DNA from: JBHHYU01 sp046757725
GTDB lineage: Bacteria; Desulfobacterota; Binatia; UBA9968
DNA length: 31,816 bases
Reading direction: 5' to 3'
Assembly (NCBI GenBank): GCA_046757725.1
Contig: JBHHYU010000029.1
Span: forward strand, 1 to 31,816
Part shown: piece after piece, positions 1 through 8,605 of the stretch
Numbering within the stretch: the stretch's first letter is position 1
How the letters are laid out: every line of letters begins with the position of its first letter
Notes under the pieces: model-generated
Told to the model about the DNA's origin: nothing
Seen by the model: only the letters and a program-made list of their open reading frames with translations
The model's database searches: none
Translations under genes and position numbers: made by a program

Positions 1-87
1 AGCTGTTTTTACCCAGCAAGCTGCCAGGAATTAACCCGTAGGGATTAAATCATCATCAGAAGGCGACCAACGCAGGAGGAGAAACCT

Positions 88-1461
88 ATGGCAACGAAAT
101 ATGATGCACTGGTCATCGGCACCGGGCAGTCCGGGCCATCTCTGGCCACGCGCTTGGCGGGCGCCGGGATGAAGGTCGCCATACTGGAACGCAAATTATT
201 CGGTGGCACGTGCGTCAATGACGGCTGCATCCCTACCAAGACTCTGGTTGCTAGCGCTCGCGCCGCTTACATGGCCAAGCGAGGCGCAGATTTTGGCGTC
301 ACGATTGACGGTGCCGTCTCCGTCGCCATGAAAAAGATCAAGGCACGTAAGGACGCCGTGGTCCAACGATCTAATCGAGGCGTCGAGAACTGGCTTAAGA
401 AAACTGAGAACTTAACGGTCTACGAAGGCCATGGAACCTTCCAGGACGCCCGTACCGTTAGTATTAATGGTGAGTTGCTGAAGGCCGACAAAATATTTAT
501 CAACGTAGGGGCGCGGGCCGCCGTGCCTCCCGGATTTGAAAAGGTCAATATCCTCACCAACACGAGCATCATGGACATGGATTATCTCCCGGAGCACTTG
601 ATCGTCATCGGCGGTAGCTACATCGGCCTGGAGTTTGGCCAGATGTATCGCCGCTTTGGGAGCGAGGTGACAATCGTCCAGAGGGGGCCCCGCTTGATTG
701 ATCGTGAGGATGAAGACATCTCGGAGGCGATCAAAACCATCCTCGAAAAGGAAGGCATCAACATTCGCCTCAATGCCGAATGCGTGAGCGGGGAACAACA
801 AAGTGATCGAGTGGTGGCCAAGTTAGACTGCGGCAGCGGCCCCAGAGAAGTGACCGGCTCGCATATGCTGCTCGCCGTCGGACGCCGGCCCAATACCGAT
901 GACCTAGGCCTGGAAAAGGCAGGTATCGAAGTCGACCAACGAGGGTTCATTCAGGTGGACGATCAACTGCGGACCAATGTGGCTGGAGTCTGGGCTCTGG
1001 GTGACTGCAACGGCAAAGGAGCGTTTACTCACACCTCCTATAACGACTACGAGATCGTTGCCGCTAATCTATTGGATAACGACCCGCGCCGTGTCAGCGA
1101 CCGCATTCTTGCCTACAACCTTTACATCGACCCTCCGTTGGGCCGAGCTGGGATGACAGAGGCCCAGGTCAGAAGTTCACATCGGAAGGCGCTGATTGGA
1201 ACGAGACCCATGACGCGCGTCGGCCGGGCGGTGGAAAAGGGCGAAACTCAAGGCTTCATGAAGATCTTGGTGGACGCGGATAGCAAAGAGATCTTGGGGG
1301 CAGCTATTCTCGGTGTCGGTGGCGATGAGGTGATTCATTCCATCCTGGATGTCATGTACGCAAAAGCACCCTATACGGTAATCCAACGGGCCATGCATAT
1401 CCATCCCACGGTTACGGAACTGATCCCCACCATGCTGGGCGATCTCAAGCCGCTCGAATAA
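88..1461 (+). CDS. Class-I pyridine nucleotide-disulfide oxidoreductase (mercuric reductase/lipoamide dehydrogenase-like)
   Basis: A 457-residue flavoprotein that should transfer electrons from NAD(P)H through FAD to a redox-active disulfide in the cytoplasm. Visible features: an N-terminal FAD-binding GTGQSG (residues 11-16), the redox disulfide motif GGTCVNDGCIPTK with C42 and C47, a second Rossmann fold (VIGGSYIGLEFGQ, about 170-185), an FAD motif ending in ALGDC, and a C-terminal HIHPTVTE dimerisation motif carrying the catalytic His. It lacks the N-terminal heavy-metal domain and the C-terminal vicinal cysteines of true MerA, so mercury reduction is unlikely. The substrate could be a low-molecular-weight disulfide or a protein disulfide. 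The ATG follows a good ribosome site (GGAGGA, seven bases upstream). It leads a run of same-strand genes with short gaps, so it probably opens the sugar-oxidation operon. Confidence 0.9.
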   Translation: MATKYDALVIGTGQSGPSLATRLAGAGMKVAILERKLFGGTCVNDGCIPTKTLVASARAAYMAKRGADFGVTIDGAVSVAMKKIKARKDAVVQRSNRGVENWLKKTENLTVYEGHGTFQDARTVSINGELLKADKIFINVGARAAVPPGFEKVNILTNTSIMDMDYLPEHLIVIGGSYIGLEFGQMYRRFGSEVTIVQRGPRLIDREDEDISEAIKTILEKEGINIRLNAECVSGEQQSDRVVAKLDCGSGPREVTGSHMLLAVGRRPNTDDLGLEKAGIEVDQRGFIQVDDQLRTNVAGVWALGDCNGKGAFTHTSYNDYEIVAANLLDNDPRRVSDRILAYNLYIDPPLGRAGMTEAQVRSSHRKALIGTRPMTRVGRAVEKGETQGFMKILVDADSKEILGAAILGVGGDEVIHSILDVMYAKAPYTVIQRAMHIHPTVTELIPTMLGDLKPLE

Positions 1462-1502
1462 CACCTGTTTATGAGAGCAACAAGCAAGAAAGGACAACGC
1501 CT

Positions 1503-2186
1503 ATGGCTCCGAAACCCATAATTTTTCTCCTCGATGTCGACAACACTCTTCTCGACAACGATCGTGTGATCACCGACTTGATGCGCCATCTTGAGCACCA
1601 GATCGGGCGTGAGTGTCAACAGCAGTATTGGGTGATCTTTGAGAAGCTACGGGTGGAGCTGGGGTATGCGGACTATTTGGGCGCCCTTCAGCGCTATCGC
1701 ATCGAATACCCACGTAATCCGAATCTTCTCGCTGTATCCTCCTTTCTTATTAACTACCCTTTTGCCAACCGCCTTTTCCCTGGTTCGCTGGATGTCGTGG
1801 ATCACCTCAAGGCTTGGGGGCCGGCGGTCATCCTTACGGACGGCGATGTTGTATTTCAACCGCGCAAAGTCGAGCGCTCCGGGCTCCTTGACGTAGTCGA
1901 TAGGAATGTCCTGATTTACATTCACAAGGAGCTTGAAATCGAGGACATTGAAAACCGCTACCCGGCCGATCACTACGTTCTGGTCGACGACAAGCTGCGA
2001 ATTTTAGCAACCATAAAAGAGGCCTGGCGCAAAAAAGTAACAACCGTTTTCCCCCAACAAGGTCATTACGCGACTGACCCAGCGGTTCTTAAAAAGTATC
2101 CGCCCGCCGACATCAGCATTCGGCGGATCGGCGAGATGCTCGATTACGATCTACCAACCCTGCTCGCTGCGGCTCAAAAGCACTAA
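1503..2186 (+). CDS. HAD-superfamily hydrolase
   Basis: A 227-residue soluble protein with the HAD catalytic core. Motif I is DVDNTLLDND with nucleophile D11 and acid/base D13, motif II is ILTDGD, a Lys follows in RKVERSG (motif III), and motif IV is VLVDDK. The helical cap lies between motifs I and II. HAD proteins of this kind are phosphatases of small phosphorylated metabolites or phosphoglucomutase-like enzymes. Given the GH15, glucose dehydrogenase and epimerase genes downstream, a sugar phosphate is a reasonable but unproven substrate. AAAGGA lies about nine bases before the ATG. It starts 41 bases after the flavoprotein stop and ends five bases before the aquaporin ATG, consistent with one transcript. 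Confidence 0.85.
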   Translation: MAPKPIIFLLDVDNTLLDNDRVITDLMRHLEHQIGRECQQQYWVIFEKLRVELGYADYLGALQRYRIEYPRNPNLLAVSSFLINYPFANRLFPGSLDVVDHLKAWGPAVILTDGDVVFQPRKVERSGLLDVVDRNVLIYIHKELEIEDIENRYPADHYVLVDDKLRILATIKEAWRKKVTTVFPQQGHYATDPAVLKKYPPADISIRRIGEMLDYDLPTLLAAAQKH

Positions 2187-2191
2187 CTCAA

Positions 2192-2983
2192 ATGTTTCAA
2201 GTGCTAAAAAAACATTGGCCTGAGTACTTGATGGAGGCCGCTGGGCTCGGCATCTTTATGGTTTCAGCCTGTACCTTTGGCACGATCCTGGAATACCCCG
2301 CCTCACCCATCCACCAGGCTATTGCTGATCCATTCCTACGGCGGATTCTGATGGGACTAGCAATGGGGTTGACCGCTGTCGGTATCATCTACTCGCCGTG
2401 GGGCAAACAATCGGGGGCCCACATCAATCCAGCGATAACGCTAACCTTTTTCAGGCTTTGAAAAATTGAGGCCTGGGACATGTTTTTTTATGTCCTTGCG
2501 CAATTTTTGGGGGCTTTAATAGGAGTGCTCCTTACCGCGGCCGTGCTTGGGGCTACGTTAGCAGACCCCGCCGTGAACTAGATAGCCACTGTTCCAGGTC
2601 CACCGGGGATTGGCATCGCGTTTCTCGCTGAGCTGGTTATTTCATTCATCCTTATGTTTGTGGTGCTAGCTGTCACAAACAGTCGTAACATGGCACGTTT
2701 TACAGGGCTGTTCGCAGGTACTCTGATCGCAATCTACGTCATCGTAGAAGCACCCTTTTCAGGAACGAGTATGAACCCGGCACGGACCTTAGGTTCAGCT
2801 CTGCCGCCTCAAATATGGACAGCGCTCTGGGTTTACTTTACGGCACCACCGCTCGGAATGCTTTTGGCGGCAGAGCTTTACCTGAGGTTGAAAGGGGCTC
2901 ATCAGGTCTTCTGCGCTAAGCTCCACCACCAGAACAACAAACGCTGCATCTTCCGGTGTAGGTATAGGGATCAGCATGGTTAG
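2192..2983 (+). pseudogene. Aquaporin/glycerol facilitator (MIP family), interrupted by two in-frame stop codons
   Basis: One reading frame encodes a recognisable MIP channel of normal length (about 263 residues), with both signature half-helix motifs: HINPA at the first and SMNPAR at the second. It is cut by TGA at 2459-2461 and TAG at 2579-2581. There is no frameshift: homology-like sequence continues in the same frame before, between and after the stops, including hydrophobic helices between them. Each stop is one substitution from a sense codon (for example GGA to TGA, and TAT or TAC to TAG). Neighbouring genes terminate at TGA and TAG, so code reassignment is not the explanation. The C-terminus carries an unusual Cys/His-rich tail (CAKLHH, then RCIFRC). 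Calling two separate genes would be misleading. It is most likely a recently inactivated gene, less likely a readthrough product or sequencing error. Confidence 0.85.
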
Positions 2984-2994
2984 GCGGAAATAGG

Positions 2995-4338
2995 GTGTTA
3001 AAAGAGGATTCAACGCCTGAACTTCAAAGACACGCACCAACTATCTCTCTATATCCCATCCTTGCCGTTAACTTCATCGGGACTCTGGGATACAGCATTA
3101 TCCTTCCCTTCTTGGTGTTTTTAGTCACCAGATTAGGTGGGAATGCGCTGGTTTACGGAATCATGGGAGCAACCTATCCCGCTTTTCAGTTGATCGGAGC
3201 ACCCATTCTGGGTCGATGGTCCGACATCTACGGACGGAGGAAAGTGCTCCTTTTAAGCCAAATCGGCACATTAATTTCGTGGGTTATATTTCTTCTGGCA
3301 CTATTCCTTCCTGTCAGTTCCTTATTGGACATTGATTCTACCGTTTTCGGGAAATTCACTTTAACATTGCCCATCACTGTTTTGTTTATTGCGAGAGCCT
3401 TGGATGGTATCACGGGTGGAAATGTATCGGTCGCCAACGCTTACCTTGCAGACATTACCGAAGAAGAACAGAGAAACGAAAACTTTGGAAAAATGGCCAT
3501 ATCTGCCAATCTCGGCTTTATCCTGGGCCCAGCTCTAGCCGGGGTATTAGGAGCGACGGTTTTGGGCGAGATATTGCCGGTTCTGGCTGCGCTTATCATT
3601 TCCCTTGGCGCTACTGTGCTCATTGCATTCAAACTACCGGAATCCAAACCATGCATTCTCAAAAGGGACCCTGAAACAGTAAATGTTAGAAAAGTATTTG
3701 GTCAGGAACATAAAGAATGTTTTGATATAAAATGCGATGACAAGTTATCAACAAACGATATTCTTAGGATTAAGAACATCCCACAAATTATGATCCTTTA
3801 TTTTCTCATCTTTCTTGCGTTCAACCTTTTTTATACTGCGTTCCCCATCTATGCCGTGAAAAGTTTAGATTGGTCTATTACAGATACCGGTATGTTTTTT
3901 TCAATACTGAGCCTCATGATGGTGATTGTTCAGGGTCCTATATTGAGCCAAGCAGCGAAAAAATATACCGATGGTTTGTTGGTGGTTGTTGGGAGCCTAA
4001 TTTTAGGGACAAATTTTCTCTTTCTCACCTCAAAAAGTCTATTGATGATTTATTTGGCTGCCCTTCTGTTTGCTCTCGGTAACGGACTGATGTGGCCTTC
4101 GGTTCTATCAATCCTTTCGAAGGCGGCGGGAGAAAAAAATCAGGGTTCTGTGCAGGGCTTTGCCAGCAGCTTTGGAAGTGTTGCTAGTATCATCGGTTTG
4201 ATCATGGGCGGCATATTTTACGGAATATTTGATGCCGGGATATTTCTGGTGCCGGCAGGAATTATATATATCGTCTCTTTCATGTCGGTTGGGTTTGTCT
4301 ACTTGAGAAAGAGTAGTTCAGAAATACAGAGCCCGTAA
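2995..4338 (+). CDS. MFS transporter, drug:H+ antiporter (TetA-like) type
   Basis: A 447-residue inner-membrane protein with about 12 hydrophobic segments. The loop between helices 2 and 3 carries the MFS signature GRWSDIYGRRK, and helix 5 carries the antiporter motif GFILGPALAG, both typical of DHA1 exporters such as tetracycline efflux proteins. A hydrophilic central loop (about residues 215-260) is strongly AT-rich: 37 G+C in 120 bases at 3661-3780, against 37 in 60 at 241-300. The start is GTG at 2995, with AGGCGG seven bases upstream; no closer ATG suits the first helix. It lies 11 bases after the broken aquaporin and five bases before the next transporter. The substrate is unknown. In this context sugar or sugar-acid export is possible, as is drug efflux. 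Base composition suggests separate acquisition. Confidence 0.85.
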   Translation: MLKEDSTPELQRHAPTISLYPILAVNFIGTLGYSIILPFLVFLVTRLGGNALVYGIMGATYPAFQLIGAPILGRWSDIYGRRKVLLLSQIGTLISWVIFLLALFLPVSSLLDIDSTVFGKFTLTLPITVLFIARALDGITGGNVSVANAYLADITEEEQRNENFGKMAISANLGFILGPALAGVLGATVLGEILPVLAALIISLGATVLIAFKLPESKPCILKRDPETVNVRKVFGQEHKECFDIKCDDKLSTNDILRIKNIPQIMILYFLIFLAFNLFYTAFPIYAVKSLDWSITDTGMFFSILSLMMVIVQGPILSQAAKKYTDGLLVVVGSLILGTNFLFLTSKSLLMIYLAALLFALGNGLMWPSVLSILSKAAGEKNQGSVQGFASSFGSVASIIGLIMGGIFYGIFDAGIFLVPAGIIYIVSFMSVGFVYLRKSSSEIQSP

Positions 4339-4343
4339 ATTCT

Positions 4344-5351
4344 ATGCAAAACTCGACTGAAACTGCCACAGAGAGAGTTGAGAGAACCTCCGAGCGAGAG
4401 AGTCTCAAATATGCAAACTTAATTTTGGCGATCATTCTGGCGGCCCTTGCTGCGCCAATTGTCAAGTGGTTGATAATACACGGCGGCAAAGTTGGAATAT
4501 CGAATCCAAACGCGATTTCTTTCTGCAACCTCCTTTTTGTAGGTAACCTTTGTTCAGCCCTTGTTGTCTTGGTCACCGTTGGTTGGGCGGATATTTGGAA
4601 TTATAGCAGTCAGCTAAACGCCAGGACGAGCGTCCTGTTATTGGGCAATCTTCTAATCGGCACAGTCATGGCTCCCGTCTTCTTGTACGTTGCATTGGAA
4701 AGCACAATGGTTACAAATCTGGTTCTACTGACTAGAATCGAGGCGGTAGCCTACTCTATTCTTGGGGTCCGTTTATTCAATGATCAGATCGTTAAGAGGG
4801 AATGGACGGGGTTAGTCTTTATTACCGTGGGGGTATTTTTCCTAGCCCTCTTCCATGGTGGCGGGAAACTCACAACCGGTGATGCGTTGGGAATCCTTGC
4901 TGGCATTCTGTACGCTATCGGCTCTGCTATAGGGAGGTCCATCCTGAAAAATTCCAGCATCGCCGGTTTTATATTCACTCGCAATCTGCTCGGCAGTATC
5001 ATATTTTTCTGGCTTGCCATTATTCTTTACGGGGCCCATCACTTTGCCGAAGCTTTTTCTGCGGATCTTTGGGCAGTCATGACGGTGTATGCTTCTCTGG
5101 TTGTAGTCCTGGGCCAGCTTACCTGGTTCAGAGCCGTCTCTACGCTTTCGGCAGCAATGGTCTCCGCCTGGTCAACCTTGACTCCTGTTTTAGGTGTCTT
5201 GATTGCATACCTTCTTCTTCATGAGGTTCCTGATATGTCCCAATGGGTCGGAGCGGCTATCATTCTCAGTGGATTGTCCATATCACAGATACGGCTTGGG
5301 CAACCGGTGACGGCTATCAAGATCGTCGAAAAAGGTCTGGCGGGGGGATGA
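4344..5351 (+). CDS. EamA/DMT-family transporter
   Basis: A 335-residue membrane protein with a short hydrophilic N-terminus, then about ten hydrophobic helices arranged as two EamA repeats (roughly residues 25-160 and 170-310). This matches drug/metabolite transporters of the RhaT/EamA type, which export or import amino acids, sugars or other metabolites across the inner membrane. It begins five bases after the MFS stop with no strong ribosome site, so translation is probably coupled to the upstream gene. Like that gene it is AT-richer than the surrounding cluster. The substrate cannot be read from the sequence. Confidence 0.85.
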   Translation: MQNSTETATERVERTSERESLKYANLILAIILAALAAPIVKWLIIHGGKVGISNPNAISFCNLLFVGNLCSALVVLVTVGWADIWNYSSQLNARTSVLLLGNLLIGTVMAPVFLYVALESTMVTNLVLLTRIEAVAYSILGVRLFNDQIVKREWTGLVFITVGVFFLALFHGGGKLTTGDALGILAGILYAIGSAIGRSILKNSSIAGFIFTRNLLGSIIFFWLAIILYGAHHFAEAFSADLWAVMTVYASLVVVLGQLTWFRAVSTLSAAMVSAWSTLTPVLGVLIAYLLLHEVPDMSQWVGAAIILSGLSISQIRLGQPVTAIKIVEKGLAGG

Positions 5352-5385
5352 AATCCTTCAGTCACAATGGCGGAAGGGAGGAACC

Positions 5386-5862
5386 ATGATGGCAACGAAT
5401 TCGAAGGGCTATCAATTGGCTGCAGGTCTCCTGAGGCGTCTACGCGAACTTGAATGGATTCCGATCTTGCTGGTTAGGCTTTCGGTCGGTCTGCTTTTCT
5501 TTGAATCCGGGAGAGGCAAGCTCTTTTATAAGTTTGAGGAGCTTGGCGAGTTTTTTGTCGAGTTGGGCATCCCTTTCCCTCACCTGAACGCCTTGGTCAC
5601 TGCTACGACAGAGTTCGTTGGCGGATTTTGCCTGATTCTCGGGTTGGCCACCCGAATTTTTTCAGTCCCGTTAGCGGTAATCATGTTCGTGGCAATACTG
5701 ACGTCTGAAATCAAGAAAGCGAGCACATTGGGTGACTTCCTATACTTGCCTGAAGTGTCGCTATTGGTCATATGCGTTTGGCTGGTATTTTCGGGACCGG
5801 GAAAAATCAGCCTAGATCAACTCATAGCTCGTAAGATGGGAGACGAGGAGGAAAGAACGTGA
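5386..5862 (+). CDS. DoxX-family membrane protein
   Basis: A 158-residue protein with four predicted helices and the DoxX-type first helix (LVRLSVGLLFFESGRGKL). DoxX-like proteins include a small subunit of thiosulfate:quinone oxidoreductase and many proteins of unknown role found beside redox enzymes. It sits 21 bases upstream of a GMC oxidoreductase, so a membrane anchor or electron-handling partner for that enzyme is an attractive inference. GGAGGAACC precedes two consecutive ATG codons (5386 and 5389). The second gives better spacing, so the true start may be one codon later. Confidence 0.85.
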   Translation: MMATNSKGYQLAAGLLRRLRELEWIPILLVRLSVGLLFFESGRGKLFYKFEELGEFFVELGIPFPHLNALVTATTEFVGGFCLILGLATRIFSVPLAVIMFVAILTSEIKKASTLGDFLYLPEVSLLVICVWLVFSGPGKISLDQLIARKMGDEEERT

Positions 5863-5883
5863 AGAAGACAGGAGGGAAGCGAC

Positions 5884-7428
5884 ATGTCACTCAACCACTA
5901 TGATGTGATCATCATCGGAACGGGAGCCGGAGGCGGGACACTTGCCCACCATCTGGCTCCCTCCGGAAAACGCATCCTCTTGCTCGAACGCGGTGATTAT
6001 CTTCCTCGGGGAAAAGAGAACTGGGATGTTAAAGAGGTCTTTGTCAACGGCCGCTACACTTCTAAAGACACCTGGTATGACAAAAAAGGTAAACCGTTTC
6101 AACCGGGTGTCCACTACTTTGTCGGCGGCGCAACTAAGCTCTACGGCGCAGCTCTATTCCGTCTGCGCAAAGAAGACTTCTGGGAACTGAAGCACCACGG
6201 CGGAATCTCCCCTGCCTGGCCGATCTCGTACGAGGAATTGGAACCCTATTACACGAAGGCGGAACAGCTCTATCAGGTTCACGGGGAAAGGGACGTTGAC
6301 CCAACGGATCCTCCAGCCAGCGAGCCTTACCCCTTCCCGCCCGTGTCCCATGAGCACTGTATCCAGCTCCTGGCCGACAACTTGCTCAAGATGGGCTATC
6401 ACCCCTATCATGCTCCGACCGCCATCATGCTGGACGAGCAGAATCGAAACAGGAGCACGTGCATCAAATGCGACACCTGCGACGGCTACCCCTGCCTGGT
6501 CCATGCCAAGGCGGACGCAGAGGTGGTTTGCGTCCGCCCCGCGCTGCAGCATCCAAATGTAACCCTGGTGACCAACACCGAAGTCACCCAGCTTAAGACA
6601 AGCGCTTCAGGGCGCGAAGTAACGGAAGTGATTGCACGGCGTAATGGTTCGACGGATAGCTATTCGGGGAGCATGGTCGTGGTCGCCGCCGGTGCGGCCA
6701 ATTCAGCTCGTATCTTACTCATGTCGGCAAATGACAAGCATCCCACAGGCCTTGCCAACGGATCGGACCAAGTGGGTCGCAATTACATGTTCCACAATAG
6801 TCAAGCGATGGTAGCTATCTCGCTACATGAGAACACAACCCGGTTTCAGAAGACACTCAGCCTGAATGATTTCTACTTCAAGGTGGATGACTTTGACTAT
6901 CCTGTGGGAAATATCCAAATGATTGGCAAGTCGATGGGAGCGATGTTCAAAGAGAACGCGCCCCGTATCGTCCCTGGGTTTACGCTCGACCAGATGGCGA
7001 AACATGCCATCGATTACTGGCTCACCACAGAGGATCTGCCCGATCCAAACAACCGGGTTACCCTCAATTCAACGAGGGAGATCATCCTCAATTATACCTT
7101 TAATAACCAGGAGCCGACGCGGCGGCTGCTAAACAAGTTGAAATCGATGCTGAAACGCCTTGGCTGTCATGAACAGCTCATGCCGAACAGTTTGTACCTG
7201 GGCAAGGTCATTCCCATTGCCGGTGTCGGACACCAGGCCGGAACCTGCCGCTTTGGCACCGACCCGAAAACATCGGTTCTCGATACCAACTGCAAGACCC
7301 ACGAGGTCGACAATTTGTACGTGGTGGACACCAGCTTTTTTCCGAGTATCGGTGCGGTCAATCCGTCGTTGACAGCTATGGCCAATGCCATGCGAGTGGG
7401 CAACCACCTGATTCAACAGATGAAGTAG
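5884..7428 (+). CDS. GMC-family FAD oxidoreductase (sugar/alcohol dehydrogenase type)
   Basis: A 514-residue flavoenzyme. The N-terminus carries the ADP-binding GTGAGG (residues 12-17). The C-terminal catalytic region has the GMC motif HQAGTCRFG with the active-site His at 450, and the second catalytic position N493 in AVNPSLTAMA. A Cys-rich insertion CIKCDTCDGYPC (C193, C196, C199, C204) is characteristic of the dehydrogenase branch that oxidises sugars, sugar acids or alcohols, and could bind a metal or form disulfides. No signal peptide is visible, so it is cytoplasmic or exported with a partner. GGAGGG precedes the ATG. Neighbours are DoxX upstream and an aldose epimerase and glucose dehydrogenase downstream, which favours an aldose substrate; cholesterol-type substrates are less likely. 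Confidence 0.9.
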   Translation: MSLNHYDVIIIGTGAGGGTLAHHLAPSGKRILLLERGDYLPRGKENWDVKEVFVNGRYTSKDTWYDKKGKPFQPGVHYFVGGATKLYGAALFRLRKEDFWELKHHGGISPAWPISYEELEPYYTKAEQLYQVHGERDVDPTDPPASEPYPFPPVSHEHCIQLLADNLLKMGYHPYHAPTAIMLDEQNRNRSTCIKCDTCDGYPCLVHAKADAEVVCVRPALQHPNVTLVTNTEVTQLKTSASGREVTEVIARRNGSTDSYSGSMVVVAAGAANSARILLMSANDKHPTGLANGSDQVGRNYMFHNSQAMVAISLHENTTRFQKTLSLNDFYFKVDDFDYPVGNIQMIGKSMGAMFKENAPRIVPGFTLDQMAKHAIDYWLTTEDLPDPNNRVTLNSTREIILNYTFNNQEPTRRLLNKLKSMLKRLGCHEQLMPNSLYLGKVIPIAGVGHQAGTCRFGTDPKTSVLDTNCKTHEVDNLYVVDTSFFPSIGAVNPSLTAMANAMRVGNHLIQQMK

Positions 7429-7504
7429 GGAGAAGGGATTTTTAGTGCCCGACCCTGACGGACACGCACTTCTGATCGTGGAGAAGTAAAAAGACAGGAA
7501 AAAC

Positions 7505-8476
7505 ATGAAGCACTCCATTACCGAACCAGAGATTGAGGGTTATCCGGGGTACCGGCTGGAATCAGAAGACGCCCAGGTCACGGCAACGTTTGTGCCTGGC
7601 GCCGGTATGGTCGGGACGTCCCTTACGCACAAGGGTGAGGAATTGCTGGTTCAAGAGAACGGCCTCAAAGACTACGTGGAAAGAGGCGCAACCTTCGGCA
7701 TACCCCTGCTGCACCCTTGGGGTAACCGGTTAGAAAGCGAAACTTACAAAGTCGAGGGGAAGGAGGTCGATCTCAAGCTGGTTGCACCCCTCGTCGCTCG
7801 TGATCCCAATGGCTTACCGATTCACGGGTTGGGAGCAGGTCGCAAGGAGTGGACCGTGACGGAAGTTGCTCCAGGCATGACTTGCGCACGCCTTACCGCT
7901 ATCCTGGATATAGATGCTGGTTCGTCTATCTTCCCAGGTTTTCCGTTTCCACATCGTCTGCAGCACGTGATTACCCTGGCAGGGGCGACACCAGGGGCCT
8001 GCCTATCGATTGAGACAAAGTTAACCGCGACTGGGAAACCAAGCGTTCCTGTCGTTTTTGGTTGGCACCCCTATTTTCACCTCCCAGGCGTGAAACGTAA
8101 AGATTGGATTGTCGACCTGCCGGTCCGCAGACACTACCGGCTCAACACCCAGAACCTTCCCACAAAAGAGCGGGAACCTGTCGTCGTAGAAAAGGAGCAG
8201 TTAGGCAATCGCATCTATGACGATTTGTTTGATAAACCGGTTGCCGGTAACGGTAATCAGAGCACGTTTACGCTTGAAGGGGGTAATAGAAAGCTGGCGG
8301 TATGCTTTGAGTTTGGCTATCCCTATGCGATTGTCTGGGCTCCAGCCGACCGAGACCTCATCTGTTTTGAACCTATGACAGCAGCGACCAACGCGCTGGC
8401 CACCGGTTGGCCCGAATTGATCACTGTGGCCCCAGATGAGTCTTATATCGCTCGTTTCTCCATTTTTGTAAGTTGA
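7505..8476 (+). CDS. Aldose 1-epimerase (galactose mutarotase) family protein
   Basis: A 323-residue soluble beta-sandwich protein of the mutarotase superfamily, which interconverts alpha and beta anomers of sugars. Supporting motifs are LPIHGL (candidate catalytic His), VVFGWHPYFHLPG (second conserved His region) and FEPMTAATNAL, whose Glu is the expected catalytic base. The length is normal for the family. It lies 76 bases after the GMC gene and upstream of glucose 1-dehydrogenase, which uses the beta-anomer, so a mutarotase beside it makes metabolic sense. AGGA lies about seven bases before the ATG. The exact sugar is inferred from context only. Confidence 0.87.
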   Translation: MKHSITEPEIEGYPGYRLESEDAQVTATFVPGAGMVGTSLTHKGEELLVQENGLKDYVERGATFGIPLLHPWGNRLESETYKVEGKEVDLKLVAPLVARDPNGLPIHGLGAGRKEWTVTEVAPGMTCARLTAILDIDAGSSIFPGFPFPHRLQHVITLAGATPGACLSIETKLTATGKPSVPVVFGWHPYFHLPGVKRKDWIVDLPVRRHYRLNTQNLPTKEREPVVVEKEQLGNRIYDDLFDKPVAGNGNQSTFTLEGGNRKLAVCFEFGYPYAIVWAPADRDLICFEPMTAATNALATGWPELITVAPDESYIARFSIFVS

Positions 8477-8511
8477 GGTAGACCTGTGTTTAATTCAAAA
8501 ACAGTGCCATC

Positions 8512-8540
8512 TTTATTGTTGAGCCAAAGCTTAGTATAAA
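8512..8540 (+). promoter_or_regulatory. Candidate sigma-70 promoter for glucose dehydrogenase and GH15
   Basis: In the AT-rich 129-base gap between the epimerase and glucose dehydrogenase genes, TATAAA (8535-8540) matches five of six -10 positions. TTTATT (8512-8517) is a weak -35 at a spacing of 17. It suggests the last two genes of the cluster can be transcribed separately. This is pattern matching only. Confidence 0.35.
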
Positions 8541-8605
8541 ACAATAATAAAAGTATTACTTAAAGAAGCGTTCCGCGGTAGAAAAATTTATATGGAGGGT
8601 TGATT

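Noticed and set aside
88..1461. Mercuric reductase merA
   Set aside because: No heavy-metal N-terminal domain, no C-terminal Cys pair and no other mer genes nearby; only the generic disulfide-reductase core is present.
2459..2461. TGA as selenocysteine or recoded stop
   Set aside because: The position is a loop after the first NPA helix with no Cys/Sec role, a TAG follows downstream, and other genes here end with normal TGA and TAG.
2654..2983. A separate short aquaporin-like gene
   Set aside because: It is in the same frame as 2192-2461 and supplies the second half of one MIP channel, so it is part of the interrupted gene.
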